This document shows positions 51,701-61,785 of a stretch of 64,000 bases of DNA, piece after piece (position 1 is the stretch's first letter; every line of letters begins with the position of its first letter). The translations under genes and the position numbers were made by a program. Source of the stretch: Sphingobacteriales bacterium (GTDB lineage: Bacteria; Bacteroidota; Bacteroidia; Chitinophagales; UBA2359). The notes below the pieces were generated by a model. It was not told the origin of the DNA, searched no databases, and saw nothing but the letters and a program-made list of their open reading frames with translations. Where the stretch lies: the NCBI GenBank assembly GCA_016711295.1, contig JADJTE010000017.1:1-64000 (forward strand). Reading direction: 5' to 3'.

Positions 51701-53666
51701 ATCTGATGGATTTTAGTTATATAAAACCCATTGGCACATTGGGCATAGAAACCCAAATTTCGGGCGATGTGGACATCGACGACTTGTTTGGCAAACAACT
51801 GATAAATGCACAATTATTAGCCGCCAATTTTGTATTTCGCGGACAAAAGATTGGTGATATTAACCTAATTGCCGATAAAGAAAAATCGAGCAACCACCTC
51901 AATCTGGGCATCGAAGTAGGCAGTAGCCACGACTATGAAATGAGCGGTAAGGGCTATGTAGCATTGCCCGAGAAAAAGGGCGATAAAGTAATGATAGATG
52001 TAGATGCGGATATAAAACGCGGCAACCTACGCTTTTTAGAAGCATTTTTGAGCACGGTTGTGTCGGATACCGAAGGCGAAATGCGTGGCAACCTCAGTTT
52101 TAAAGGCAATATAGAACACCCCGCCATCAGTGGGCAGCTACTTACACGTAATGCCGCCACTACTGTGGATTATTTGCAAACCCGCTATCAATTGCATAAC
52201 CAAATTATACAGTTCGACAATAGCCGATTGCGCTTTGATGATATAATATTAACCGACCGCGACCAAAATACGGCTACCCTAAGCGGTATGTTCAATCTAG
52301 GCAATTTCAAGAATATGTTTATGGATATACGCATGGAGACGAACAACTTTTTGTTTCTCGATACTAAAATTGGTGATAATGATGCTTTTATGGCACTGCT
52401 TATGGCAAGGGCTATATGACTATCCGCGGACCAGTCAATAAACTCGATTTTTATATCAATGCTACGTCCAATCGCGGTACGGCTATCTACTTGCCCCTAA
52501 CAGGAGAAGTAACCACGTCCGATAACCGCATTTATACGTTTATGCCCAAGCACAATGCCAATGACGCAAGCAAACCTAAACGACCCGCCGCCACCGAGCA
52601 AGAGCCAAGCGGTATGCGCGTCAATCTGGACTTAGATATTACGCCCGATGCCGAATTGCAGATGATATTCAATTACCAAGCAGGCGACATCATACGCGCA
52701 CGCGGCAAAGGCAATATGCAGATGAACATCAGTACCATAGGCGATTTTACCTATGCTATGTACGGACGCTACGAAATAGAGCAAGGAAGTTATAATTTTA
52801 CCTTGCAAAACATTATCAATAAACACTTTGTAATAGAGCAAGGAGGTACCATCGTTTTTTCGGGCAACCCCTACGATGCACAACTCAATATGAATGCCGT
52901 ATATGACCTCAAAGCCTCGCGCTCTGATTTTTTGACCGAAGCCGAACTAACCACCCTAACCGACAACGAGCAGCAAGAACTAAAACGCCGAAGCGATATA
53001 GCCGTTGCCCTAAACCTAAGCGGCATATTGTCAAAACCCGACATCAAATTTAACCTCCGATTTCCGCAGAGCCAAGCCACCCGTGCCGACGATTTGGTGC
53101 AAAGCAAACTAAACGAGATGTTAAGCAACGATGTGAACGAACTAAACCGACAAGTATTTGGTCTATTAGTACTCAATCGATTTATGCCGCCCCAACGCTT
53201 AGATTTTGACGTAAAATCGGGCAGTCTCACTACATTGAGCGAGTTTGTATCGAGCTATTTGTCGGGTATGCTCAACGAAATTTTGCCTTTCATACCCGAA
53301 GGCGGCGAGATAGGCGTAGCATGGCGCAACTACGACAATACGGGTAGCGGAACCTTAGACCAAACCAATGCGCAGGGCAACGAAATAGAATTAACTTATG
53401 TACAGAAAGTCAACGACCGCGTTGAAGTACAAGTAGGCGGCAATGTGGACATCAGCCAACAAGGAGGCAACAGCGTGTTTGGCGGCGACTTTGTAGTGTC
53501 TTATAAAATTACGCCCGACGGACGTGTCAAACTAAAAGCGTTTGGCAAATATGACAACGATTTGCTGACAGGCGAATTTTATAAAGCGGGCGGTAGTTTG
53601 CTCTTGTCCAAGGAGTTTGACAGTTTGGACGAATTATTTAGGACAGCCGATAAAGTGAAAAAATAG
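48767..53666 (+). CDS. TamB-type translocation/assembly module protein (two frameshifts)
   Basis: About 1,632 residues once two indels are bridged. An N-terminal anchor helix (about residues 38-66: LIGVPLEIVGFLFLLLLTL) is followed by a very long run of beta-rich repeats typical of AsmA/TamB-like lipid-transport and assembly proteins that span the periplasm. The C-terminal region (GMRVNLDLDITPDAELQMIF, FSGNPYDAQLNMNAVYDLKA, and the end with VGGNVDISQQGG) is the DUF490/TamB domain. Frame breaks: near 50775, where one base before GGATTGCTATCG restores the frame, and at the T-run 52386-52389, one T short, restoring DAFYGTAYGKGYMTIRG. It probably shares a transcript with lpxD, which fits outer-membrane biogenesis. 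It converges on the aldehyde dehydrogenase gene with an eight-base gap. Confidence 0.87.
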
Positions 53667-53674
53667 TGGTTTTT

Positions 53675-55045
53675 TTACGGCTTTTTCCAATGCCATGCCT
53701 TGGGACGAGTAAAAGCCCTAAGACCCTGATGCGATAGCGTAGCTCCTATGCCCGAATGTTTGCGCCCGCTCCAAGGCAGGGCGGCACTCACGCGGTCGCA
53801 GCAATTCCAATAGCCTGTACCTACGTCAAGGTTGCGCAAAATGGCTTGGGCACGGTCGGGGTCGGAGCTATAGACAGCGGCGGTCAAGCCATATTCGGTA
53901 TCTGCCATTAGGCGTTGGGCTTCTTGGTCGTTGGCTACGCGCATGATGCCTATGATAGGTCCGAAGCTCTCTTCTCGCATAACAGCCATGTCTTGAGTTA
54001 CATTTCCCAATACGGTTGGGGCAAAATAGTAACCTTTGCGGTCAGCGAGGGCTGTGCCACCATATAGCAGTGTCGCGCCTTTGGCTAAGGCATCGGCTAC
54101 TTGTCGTTCTAATACGGCTATTTGGTCTTTGCGCGTCATCGCACCCAAATAAGTGGTTTCGTCTAATGGCGAACCTAATTGCCATGATTGTACTTCGGCA
54201 ACAAAAGCGGCGATATAAGCATCATAAACTGCTTGATGGACATAAATACGCTCGACAGCACAACAACTTTGCCCATTATTATAAAATGCGCCATCGGCAG
54301 TAGCGATGGCTACGGCATTTATATCTGCCACATCGTCTGCTACATATAAGGGGTCTTTGCCGCCTAATTCTAATTGACAAGTCACCATTTTAGGAGCTAC
54401 GCGGGCTTGTATCTGTTTGCCCGTAGCGTAGGAGCCAGTAAAGAAATAGCCATCTAAGGGCAGGTCTAAGAGTAGCTCGCCCGTGGTTTTACCTCCTATT
54501 GCCAATTGAAAAACAGAGTCGGGTACGCCCGCAGCTTTGAGCAGCCGCTCTATGGCAGAGCCAGTAAGCGTGGCATATTCCGAAGGTTTGTATAACATGC
54601 AGTTGCCCGCCAACAAGGCAGGCACTATGACGTTTACACCTACTAAATAGGGATAGTTCCATGCCGATATACTGCCGATAACGCCCAATGGTTCGTAGCT
54701 GATGGTTTCTGTCAATTCATCGTTTTGGGTCATTGTTTCGTCGCTGAGGTATTGTTCGGCGTGGTCGAGCAGCCAAGTGATGCGCCCGCAAGCCCCGCGT
54801 ATTTCGTTGCGCGATTGGCGTATAGGTTTGCCTACTTCTATACTCAATACGCGCGACAAGGAGTCAATCTCTTGTTCGAGCAAGGCACGGAATTTTGCTA
54901 TTACTCCTATGCGGTGTTGTAGGGTTTGGCGTGCCCACGAGGGTTGTGCCATACGCAGCAATTGCATTTTTTTCGACAATAAGTCGGCATCGTCGGTTTG
55001 TATTTCTGCCAGTATCTCTTCGGTGGCAGGATTGATTACAAGCAT
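53675..55045 (-). CDS. NAD(P)-dependent aldehyde dehydrogenase (succinate-semialdehyde dehydrogenase-like)
   Basis: A 456-residue enzyme oxidising an aldehyde to the acid. Seen: GVIGSISAWNYPYLVG, KPSEYATLTG, FTGSYATGKQI, the general base in LELGGKDPLYV, the nucleophile in NNGQSCCAVERIYV, and EESFGPIIGI. Length and the short N-terminus match the succinate-semialdehyde dehydrogenase-like group of ALDHs. Substrate assignment is by similarity only. It is intact. The sequence just upstream of its ATG (tggggttatggattttagta and onward to gtagctcag) is the same as the spacers of the Rpn array next door. Confidence 0.9.
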   Translation of the reverse strand: MLVINPATEEILAEIQTDDADLLSKKMQLLRMAQPSWARQTLQHRIGVIAKFRALLEQEIDSLSRVLSIEVGKPIRQSRNEIRGACGRITWLLDHAEQYLSDETMTQNDELTETISYEPLGVIGSISAWNYPYLVGVNVIVPALLAGNCMLYKPSEYATLTGSAIERLLKAAGVPDSVFQLAIGGKTTGELLLDLPLDGYFFTGSYATGKQIQARVAPKMVTCQLELGGKDPLYVADDVADINAVAIATADGAFYNNGQSCCAVERIYVHQAVYDAYIAAFVAEVQSWQLGSPLDETTYLGAMTRKDQIAVLERQVADALAKGATLLYGGTALADRKGYYFAPTVLGNVTQDMAVMREESFGPIIGIMRVANDQEAQRLMADTEYGLTAAVYSSDPDRAQAILRNLDVGTGYWNCCDRVSAALPWSGRKHSGIGATLSHQGLRAFTRPKAWHWKKP

Positions 55046-55111
55046 GGTGGGGTTATGGATTTTAGTATATAGGTAGCTCAGACGCTTATTTGTAGGCGAT
55101 AATGCGTGGCT

Positions 55112-55966
55112 CTATTTTTTCTCATTCAGTTTGCGCAATAGTTCTTCGATTAGTTTATCTTTTTCGTGTAGAGCCTGTTTTTGTTCTTCTAATTCCTGTC
55201 TTTGTTCTTCTAATTCTTGTTGGTATTTTCGTTCTTTTTCTTCAAACATAGCGTTGATGGTTCTCCATGCTTCTTGTTCTATTTCTATTTGTTTCCGTTC
55301 TTCGGGGTCTGTTCCAACATAGTGCAAAATATCTGTAATTGTTTTGAGTTCGTCTATATCGGGTTCGTGCGCAAAATTTTGGTGATTTCGCGGTTATCGG
55401 TAAAATTTCGTTGTTCAAATACGCTTAATAATTTGTCTAATTTTGTTTGGTATCGGTCAGTTATTCGTTCGACTTGCACGACAAAGCTATCGTGGGTTAG
55501 TTTTTCTACAAATTCGCTTTTTTTTGAGCAGAATGGTTTTGTTGATCAGGTCTTTATAGTTTCGTTCTACTTTGATGCATGGGGTTTCAATTTCGGGTAG
55601 CGTAAATCCGAGTATATATATGGTAGTGATGGGCAAGATGGCGTTTTCGTTGTTTATTTTGTCTTCTTTTTTGTATTGTTCGGCTAAATAATTGCGAAAT
55701 CGCATTAAATCGATGGGATTTTTTGCTTTTTGTATTTCTATGAGCACTTTTTTATATTCGCCGCTATCGTTTTTGATGGTGGCGATAAAATCGAGTCGAA
55801 ATACGGCAATGCCTGCGAGTTCGTTGGTATATGTAAATTCTTGTGGTTTTATTTCGATAGCTTCGATGGTTTGTTCTAAGAGTGTGCTAATGAAAAATTT
55901 AGCCACTTTTTCGTTTTCCATTAGTCGTTTGAACACTACGTCGTATATGGGATTTGCGATAATCAT
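55112..55966 (-). CDS. Rpn-family PD-(D/E)XK nuclease, copy A (frameshifted)
   Basis: A member of the Rpn family (recombination-promoting nuclease/putative transposase, PF12784 type). The N-terminal part runs MIIANPIYDVVFKRLMENEK, LAGIAVFRLDFIATIKN, then YKKVLIEIQKAKN, giving the D...ExQ core. A C-terminal coiled coil of QELEEQR/QELEEQK heptads has two units here, the shortest of the five. Breaks: an extra T near 55523 (KKKRICRK read instead of KKSEFVEK) and a missing T near 55378. It is the last copy, nearest the aldehyde dehydrogenase gene. Confidence 0.75.
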
Positions 55967-56056
55967 TTTTATTCTGCTTGGTTTGGTGATGGTGGGGGTA
56001 TGGGTTTTAGTATATAGGTAGCTCAGACGGTTATTTGTAGGCGATAATGCGTGGCT

Positions 56057-56973
56057 CTATTTTTTCTCATTCAGTTTGCGCAATAGTTCTTCAATTAGTT
56101 TATCTTTTTCATGTAGAGCCTGTTTTTGCTCTTCCAATTCTTGTTTTTTTTCGTTCAATTCTTGTTTTTTTTCGTTCAATTCTTGTTTTTGTTCTTCTAA
56201 TTCCTGTCTTTGTTCTTCTAATTCTTGTTGGTATTTTCGTTCTTTTCTTCGGAACATAGCATTGATGGTTCTCCATGCTTCTTGTTCTATTTCTATTTGT
56301 TTCCGTTCTTCGGGGTCTGTTCCAACATAGTGCAAAATATCTGTAATTGTTTTGAGTTCGTCTATATCGGGTTCGTGCGCAAAATTTTTGGTGATTTCGC
56401 GGTTATCGGTAAAATTTCGTTGTTCAAATACGCTTAATAATTTGTCTAATTTTGTTTTGGTATCGGTCTGTTATTCTTTCAACTTGCACGACAAAGCTAT
56501 CGTGGGTTAGTTTTTCTACAAATTCGCTTTTTTTGAGCAGAATGGTTTTGTTGATCAGGTCTTTATAGTTTCGTTCTACTTTGATGCATGGGGTTTCAAT
56601 TTCGGGTAGTGTAAATCCGAGTATATATATGGTAGTGATGGGCAAGATGGCGTTTTCGTTGTTTATTTTGTCTTCTTTTTTGTATTGTTCGGCTAAATAA
56701 TTGCGAAATCGCATTAAATCGATGGGATTTTTGCTTTTTGTATTTCTATGAGCACTTTTTATATTCGCCGCTATCGTTTTTGATGGTGGCGATAAAATCG
56801 AGTCGGAATACGGCAATGCCTGCGAGTTCGTTGGTATATGTAAATTCTTGTGGTTTTATTTCGATGGCTTCGACGGTTTGTTCTAAGAGTGTGCTAATGA
56901 AAAATTTAGCCACTTTTTCGTTTTCCATTAGTCGTTTGAACACTACGTCGTATATGGGATTTGCGATGATCAT
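56057..56973 (-). CDS. Rpn-family PD-(D/E)XK nuclease, copy B (frameshifted)
   Basis: The same protein as copy A with five coiled-coil heptads, including two QELNEKK units. The T-run near 56755 (five T where copies A and E have six) ends the N-terminal frame at EYKKCS. Further breaks lie near 56455, where an extra T stands in TTTTGG, and near 56250. The start at 56973 (MIIANPIYD) is conserved. It carries a valine for isoleucine change in EQTVEAIEI. Confidence 0.72.
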
Positions 56974-57061
56974 TTTTGTTCTGCTTGGTTTGGTGATGGT
57001 GGGGTTATGGATTTTAGTATATAGGTAGCTCATGGTTATTTGTAGGCGATAATGCGTGGCT

Positions 57062-57999
57062 CTATTTTTTCTCATTCAGTTTGCGCAATAGTTCTTCAAT
57101 TAGTTTATCTTTTTCGTGTAGAGCCTGTTTTTGCTCTTCCAATTCTTGTTTTTTTTCACTCAATTCTTGTTTTTTTTCGTTCAATTCTTGCTTTTTTTTT
57201 CATTCAATTCTTGTTTTTGTTCTTCTAATTCCTGTCTTTGTTCTTCTAATTCTTGTTGGTATTTTCGTTCTTTTTCTTCAAACATAGCGTTGATGGTTCT
57301 CCATGCTTCTTGTTCTATTTCTATTTGTTTTCGTTCTTCGGGGTCTGTTCCAACATAGTGTAAAATATCGGTGATTGTTTTGAGTTCGTCTATATCGGGT
57401 TCGTGCGCAAAATTTTTGGTGATTTCGCGGTTATCGGTAAAATTTCGTTGTTCAAATACGCTTAATAATTTGTCTAATTTTGTTTGGTATCGGTCAGTTA
57501 TTCTTTCGACTTGCACGACAAAGCTATCGTGGGTTAGTTTTTCTACAAATTCGCTTTTTTTGAGCAGAATGGTTTTGTTGATCAGGTCTTTATAGTTTCG
57601 TTCTACTTTGATGCATGGGGTTTCAATTTCGGGTAGTGTAAATCCGAGTATATATATGGTAGTGATGGGCAAGATGGCGTTTTCGTTGTTTATTTTGTCT
57701 TCTTTTTGTATTGTTCGGCTAAATAATTGCGAAATCGCATTAGATCGATGGGATTTTTGCTTTTTGTATTTCTATGAGCACTTTTTATATTCGCCGCTAT
57801 CGTTTTTGATGGTGGCGATAAAATCGAGTCGAAATACGGCAATGCCTGCGAGTTCGTTGGTATATGTAAATTCTTGTGGTTTTATTTCGATAGCTTCGAT
57901 GGTTTGTTCTAAGAGTGTGCTAATGAAAAACTTAGCCACTTTTTCGTTTTCCATTAGTCGTTTGAACACTACGTCGTATATGGGATTTGCGATAATCAT
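57062..57999 (-). CDS. Rpn-family PD-(D/E)XK nuclease, copy C (frameshifted)
   Basis: The same family, with six heptads including QELSEKK and QELNEKK units. Breaks: T-run near 57785 (N-terminal frame ends at EYKKCS), near 57705 and 57745, and an extra T in the run at about 57190-57199, which truncates the coiled coil at NEKKSKN. Apart from these, the frame follows copies D and E. Confidence 0.72.
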
Positions 58000-58063
58000 T
58001 TTTATTCTGCTTGGTTTGGTGATGGTGGGGGTATGGGTTTTAGTATATAGGTAGCTCAGACGG

Positions 58064-59048
58064 TTATTTGTAGGCGATAATGCGTGGCTCTATTTTTTTC
58101 TCATTCAGTTTGCGCAATAGTTCTTCAATTAGTTTATCTTTTTCGTGTATAGCCTGTTTTTGCTCTTCCAATTCTTGCTTTTTTTCATTCAATTCTTGCT
58201 TTTTTTCATTCAATTCTTGCTTTTTTTCATTCAATTCTTGCTTTTTTTCATTCAATTCTTGTTTTTGTTCTTCTAATTCCTGTCTTTGTTCTTCTAATTC
58301 TTGTTGGTATTTTCGTTCTTTTTCTTCGAACATAGCATTGATGGTTCTCCATGCTTCTTGTTCTATTTCTATTTGTTTCCGTTCTTCGGGGTCTGTTCCA
58401 ACATAGTGCAAAATATCTGTAATTGTTTTGAGTTCGTCTATATCGGGTTCGTGCGCAAAATTTTTGGTGATTTCGCGGTTATCGGTAAAATTTCGTTGTT
58501 CAAATACGCTTAATAATTTGTCTAATTTTGTTTGGTATCGGTCTGTTATTCTTTCAACTTGCACGACAAAGCTATCGTGGGTTAGTTTTTCTACAAATTC
58601 GCTTTTTTTGAGCAGAATGGTTTTGTTGATCAGGTCTTTATAGTTTCGTTCTACTTTGATGCATGGGGTTTCAATTTCGGGTAGTGTAAATCCGAGTATA
58701 TATATGGTAGTGATGGGCAAGATGGCGTTTTCGTTGTTTATTTTGTCTTCTTTTTGTATTGTTCGGCTAAATAATTGCGAAATCGCATTAAATCGATGGG
58801 ATTTTTTTGCTTTTGTATTTCTATGAGCACTTTTTATATTCGCCGCTATCGTTTTTGATGGTGGCGATAAAATCGAGTCGAAATACGGCAATGCCTGCGA
58901 GTTCGTTGGTATATGTAAATTCTTGTGGTTTTATTTCGATAGCTTCGATGGTTTGTTCTAAGAGTGTGCTAATGAAAAACTTAGCCACTTTTTCGTTTTC
59001 CATCAGTCGTTTGAACACTACGTCGTATATGGGATTTGCGATAATCAT
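58064..59048 (-). CDS. Rpn-family PD-(D/E)XK nuclease, copy D (frameshifted)
   Basis: The longest copy, with seven heptads, four of them QELNEKK. One extra T in the final run (58093-58099) moves the stop codon and adds IEPRIIAYK beyond the usual NEKK end. The T-run near 58834 splits the N-terminal part (EYKKCS) from the rest. Otherwise it is the same as the other copies. Confidence 0.72.
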
Positions 59049-59138
59049 TTTTGTTCTGCTTGGTTTGGTGATGGTGGGGTTATGGATTTTAGTATATAGG
59101 TAGCTCGTACGGTTATTTGTAGGCGATAATGCGTGGCT

Positions 59139-60014
59139 CTATTTTTTCTCATTCAGTTTGCGCAATAGTTCTTCAATTAGTTTATCTTTTTCGTGTAGAG
59201 CCTGTTTTTGCTCTTCCAATTCCTGTTTTTGCTCTTCCAATTCCTGCCTTTGTTCTTCTAATTCTTGTTGGTATTTTCGTTCTTTTTCTTCGAACATAGC
59301 ATTGATGGTTCTCCATGCTTCTTGTTCTATTTCTATTTGTTTTCGTTCTTCGGGGTCTGTTCCAACATAGTGTAAAATATCGGTGATTGTTTTGAGTTCG
59401 TCTATATCGGGTTCGTGCGCAAAATTTTTGGTGATTTCGCGGTTATCGGTAAAATTTCGTTGTTCAAATACGCTTAATAATTTGTCTAATTTTGTTTGGT
59501 ATCGGTCTGTTATTCTTTCAACTTGCACGACAAAGCTATCGTGGGTTAGTTTTTCTACAAATTCGCTTTTTTTGAGCAGAATGGTTTTGTTGATCAGGTC
59601 TTTATAGTTTCGTTCTACTTTGATGCATGGGGTTTCAATTTCGGGTAGTGTAAACTGAGTATATATATGGTAGTGATGGGCAAGATGGCGTTTTCGTTGT
59701 TTATTTTGTCTTCTTTTTTTGTATTGTTCGGCTAAATAATTGCGAAATCGCATTAGATCGATGGGATTTTTTGCTTTTTGTATTTCTATGAGCACTTTTT
59801 TATATTCGCCGCTATCGTTTTTGATGGTGGCGATAAAATCGAGTCGAAATACGGCAATGCCTGCGAGTTCGTTGGTATATGTAAATTCTTGTGGTTTTAT
59901 TTCGATAGCTTCGATGGTTTGTTCTAAGAGTGTGCTAATGAAAAACTTAGCCACTTTTTCGTTTTCCATCAGTCGTTTGAACACTACGTCGTATATGGGA
60001 TTTGCGATAATCAT
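59139..60014 (-). CDS. Rpn-family PD-(D/E)XK nuclease, copy E (nearly intact)
   Basis: The first copy in the transcription direction and the only one read as a single frame (291 residues from the ATG at 60014). A stretch of about 20 residues (KKRRQNKQRKRH...YTQF) is out of register because an extra T near 59720 is compensated by missing bases near 59655. It has three heptads. It best represents the family here: nuclease core LDFIATIKN...LIEIQKAKN, the middle segment THDSFVVQVERITDRYQ, and the C-terminal coiled coil. Confidence 0.8.
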   Translation of the reverse strand: MIIANPIYDVVFKRLMENEKVAKFFISTLLEQTIEAIEIKPQEFTYTNELAGIAVFRLDFIATIKNDSGEYKKVLIEIQKAKNPIDLMRFRNYLAEQYKKRRQNKQRKRHLAHHYHIYTQFTLPEIETPCIKVERNYKDLINKTILLKKSEFVEKLTHDSFVVQVERITDRYQTKLDKLLSVFEQRNFTDNREITKNFAHEPDIDELKTITDILHYVGTDPEERKQIEIEQEAWRTINAMFEEKERKYQQELEEQRQELEEQKQELEEQKQALHEKDKLIEELLRKLNEKK

Positions 60015-60128
60015 TTTTGTTCTGCTTGGTTTGGTGATGGTGGGGTTATGGTTTTTAAATTGCAGTAAAATATTTATACAAAATATAGTTGATTGTATTT
60101 TGGTACAATTGGTAGAATGCGTATTTTG

Positions 60129-60136
60129 CAAATATA
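60129..60136 (-). promoter_or_regulatory. -7 box upstream of the Rpn array
   Basis: The minus strand reads TATATTTG, 115 bases before the start of copy E, just outside the repeated unit. The internal spacers do not contain this sequence. Confidence 0.35.
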
Positions 60137-60210
60137 CACCATGTTTTCCCGAATTGCAGTTTGTTGTTTGTCTTTTTTGAAAAAGATGCCGCCCGTCGGC
60201 AAAAGTGGGG

Positions 60211-60731
60211 CTAATCCATTCTTCGCCTTAGCTCATAATCAAGCCATTTGGGGCTGATATTTTTACCAATAATAATGCCGCGCTCATCGATGACATAAGA
60301 CGTAGGCAATTGGTCGAATTGGAAAGTTTTTACACAGTCGGCACCAAAACCGCGTGGGTCGTGCAGGTTAATCCATTGTAGGCTATCGGTGGCTACGGCA
60401 TTGAGCCATGCTTCGCGTTTATCGTCGAGCGATACGCTTATAATTTCGAATCCCGTGGCTTTGCCAAAACTGCGGTAGTGGTGGCGGTGATATAGGTGGC
60501 GATATTCGGGGTGTGTTTCGCGGCAGGGGCGGCACCACGAAGCCCAAAAATCGAGCAATACTATTTTTCCTTTGCCTACTTCGGATAGGCGAATGGTATC
60601 GCCGTTTGCATTAGGCAAGGCGATGTCGGGGATATGGCTGCCATTGACTAATTTTCTTTGCTGCAGGCGGTCAGGCACAGCAGCCAAGTACTGAGGCAAG
60701 CAAAAGCTATCAGATATCGAAGGGTAGGCAT
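60211..60731 (-). CDS. TlpA-like thioredoxin-fold lipoprotein (frameshifted)
   Basis: A membrane-anchored disulfide/redox protein of about 173 residues. The start at the ATG 60731 gives MPTLRYLIAFACLSTWLLCL then TAC, a lipoprotein signal with the lipobox LTAC. One A missing from a run (plus-strand TTTT at 60652-60655) separates it from the thioredoxin part. There the redox motif FWASWCRPCRETHPEY is at about residues 65-80, and DQLPTSYVIDERGII holds the cis-proline. Without the repair the protein would lack its signal, so the joined reading is preferred. Reduction or resistance to oxidants at the cell envelope is inferred. Confidence 0.82.
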
Positions 60732-60811
60732 TTTTTAAGGATATTGGCGGTTCGAGAAAAATGTGCTTAGGTGGTACTTAGCAATGTTTGGCTTGTGGGT
60801 TTGGATATTGA

Positions 60812-61684
60812 CTACGTTATCACGGTCAATGCTTGCGGCAGTAGGCAGATATGTAGGTGTTGTGCGGGTGCGGCTGCTTCTCCGTCTATATGTACAAAAG
60901 TAGGTTGATTTGTACTAATACTTGCCTCGTCGGTATGTATCAATATGGCTTCTTTGAGCGAGTTGAGGTAGCCTTTAGACACCATACCTAAGATATATGG
61001 CGTTTTCCAGCGCGGAAAATCGCGCAAAATCACCAATTCAAATTGTCCGTCGTGCATATCGGACGTTTGGGCGGTCATGCCGATACCATAGCCATATACA
61101 CCCGAGTTGCCCGCCGTAACGATAAACGCTTTTTCGCGCCATATTTTGCCGTTGGCGGCAACCTCTACGGTCTCGCTCTCGTATTGGAATAGGTGCGCCA
61201 ATATTTTTTGGGTATAGCCCCACATACCGCGCAATTTGTTGTGATGAAAATCTTGTACGACCAAGGCATCGAAACCAATGCCCATAGTACTAAAAAAATA
61301 TTGCTCATTGACCTTACCCACATCAATACGCATCGTATAATAACGATTGATGGTATATAGTGCCTTTTCTATATCGAACGGAATGCCCAATTTATACGCC
61401 AAGCCATTGCCCGACCCCATCGGCAAAATGCCCAAAGCTACTTGTGTGCCTACCAATTCGGAGGCTATCTCGTTGATAGACCCATCGCCGCCCGCCGCTA
61501 CTACAGCATCAAAACTTGCCATGACTGCCTGCCGCGCAATTTGCGAAGCATGACCGCGATAAGAAGTAAAACAAATATGTATCTCAAAACGGTCGTGTTC
61601 TAAAATACGTTTGGCTAAGTTGGGTACGTGTGCCTTGTAGCGCATACCCGCAATAGGGTTTATAATAAATAAAATTTTTTTCAT
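60812..61684 (-). CDS. Diacylglycerol/lipid kinase family protein (YegS-like)
   Basis: A 290-residue kinase of the diacylglycerol kinase catalytic family (PF00781). Seen: FIINPIAG at the start, the nucleotide-binding AAGGDGSINEIASEL, PMGSGNGLAYKLGIP, and a C-terminal beta-sandwich (STMGIGFDALV, VHIDGEA). It phosphorylates a lipid hydroxyl; the substrate is not determined by sequence. It is intact. It is divergent from the PorV-like gene. Confidence 0.9.
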   Translation of the reverse strand: MKKILFIINPIAGMRYKAHVPNLAKRILEHDRFEIHICFTSYRGHASQIARQAVMASFDAVVAAGGDGSINEIASELVGTQVALGILPMGSGNGLAYKLGIPFDIEKALYTINRYYTMRIDVGKVNEQYFFSTMGIGFDALVVQDFHHNKLRGMWGYTQKILAHLFQYESETVEVAANGKIWREKAFIVTAGNSGVYGYGIGMTAQTSDMHDGQFELVILRDFPRWKTPYILGMVSKGYLNSLKEAILIHTDEASISTNQPTFVHIDGEAAAPAQHLHICLLPQALTVIT

Positions 61685-61718
61685 TTCGACTAATTAGCTT
61701 AAATCGCCAATCGGGACG

Positions 61719-61726
61719 CAAAAATA
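61719..61726 (-). promoter_or_regulatory. -7 box for the lipid kinase gene
   Basis: The minus strand reads TATTTTTG, 34 bases before the ATG at 61684. No clear -33 element. Confidence 0.45.
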
Positions 61727-61749
61727 CGCCAAATGTGCGTAGAATACTG

Positions 61750-61757
61750 TATTTTTG
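61750..61757 (+). promoter_or_regulatory. -7 box for the PorV-like gene
   Basis: TATTTTTG lies 28 bases before the ATG at 61786, forming a divergent pair with the kinase promoter. No clear -33 element. Confidence 0.45.
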
Positions 61758-61785
61758 CGCCCGATTTTAGCTATTATTTTATTCC

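Larger units (their letters stand above)
55047..60050 (-). repeat. Tandem array of five Rpn-type gene units (about 1 kb each)
   Basis: Five units, each made of one coding copy plus a spacer of about 90 bp with ggattttagtatataggtag and gtaggcgataatgcgtggc. Gene starts lie at 55966, 56973, 57999, 59048 and 60014. Copies are nearly identical except for homopolymer lengths, scattered substitutions and the number of 21-bp heptad repeats near the 3' end (2, 5, 6, 7 and 3 from left to right). The left edge of the array reaches to the first codon of the aldehyde dehydrogenase gene. Confidence 0.92.

Noticed and set aside
55131..60180. Serine- and phenylalanine-rich plus-strand proteins across the Rpn array
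   Set aside because: They are antisense translation of the Glu/Lys-rich coiled coil and nuclease core; the minus strand carries the family motifs.
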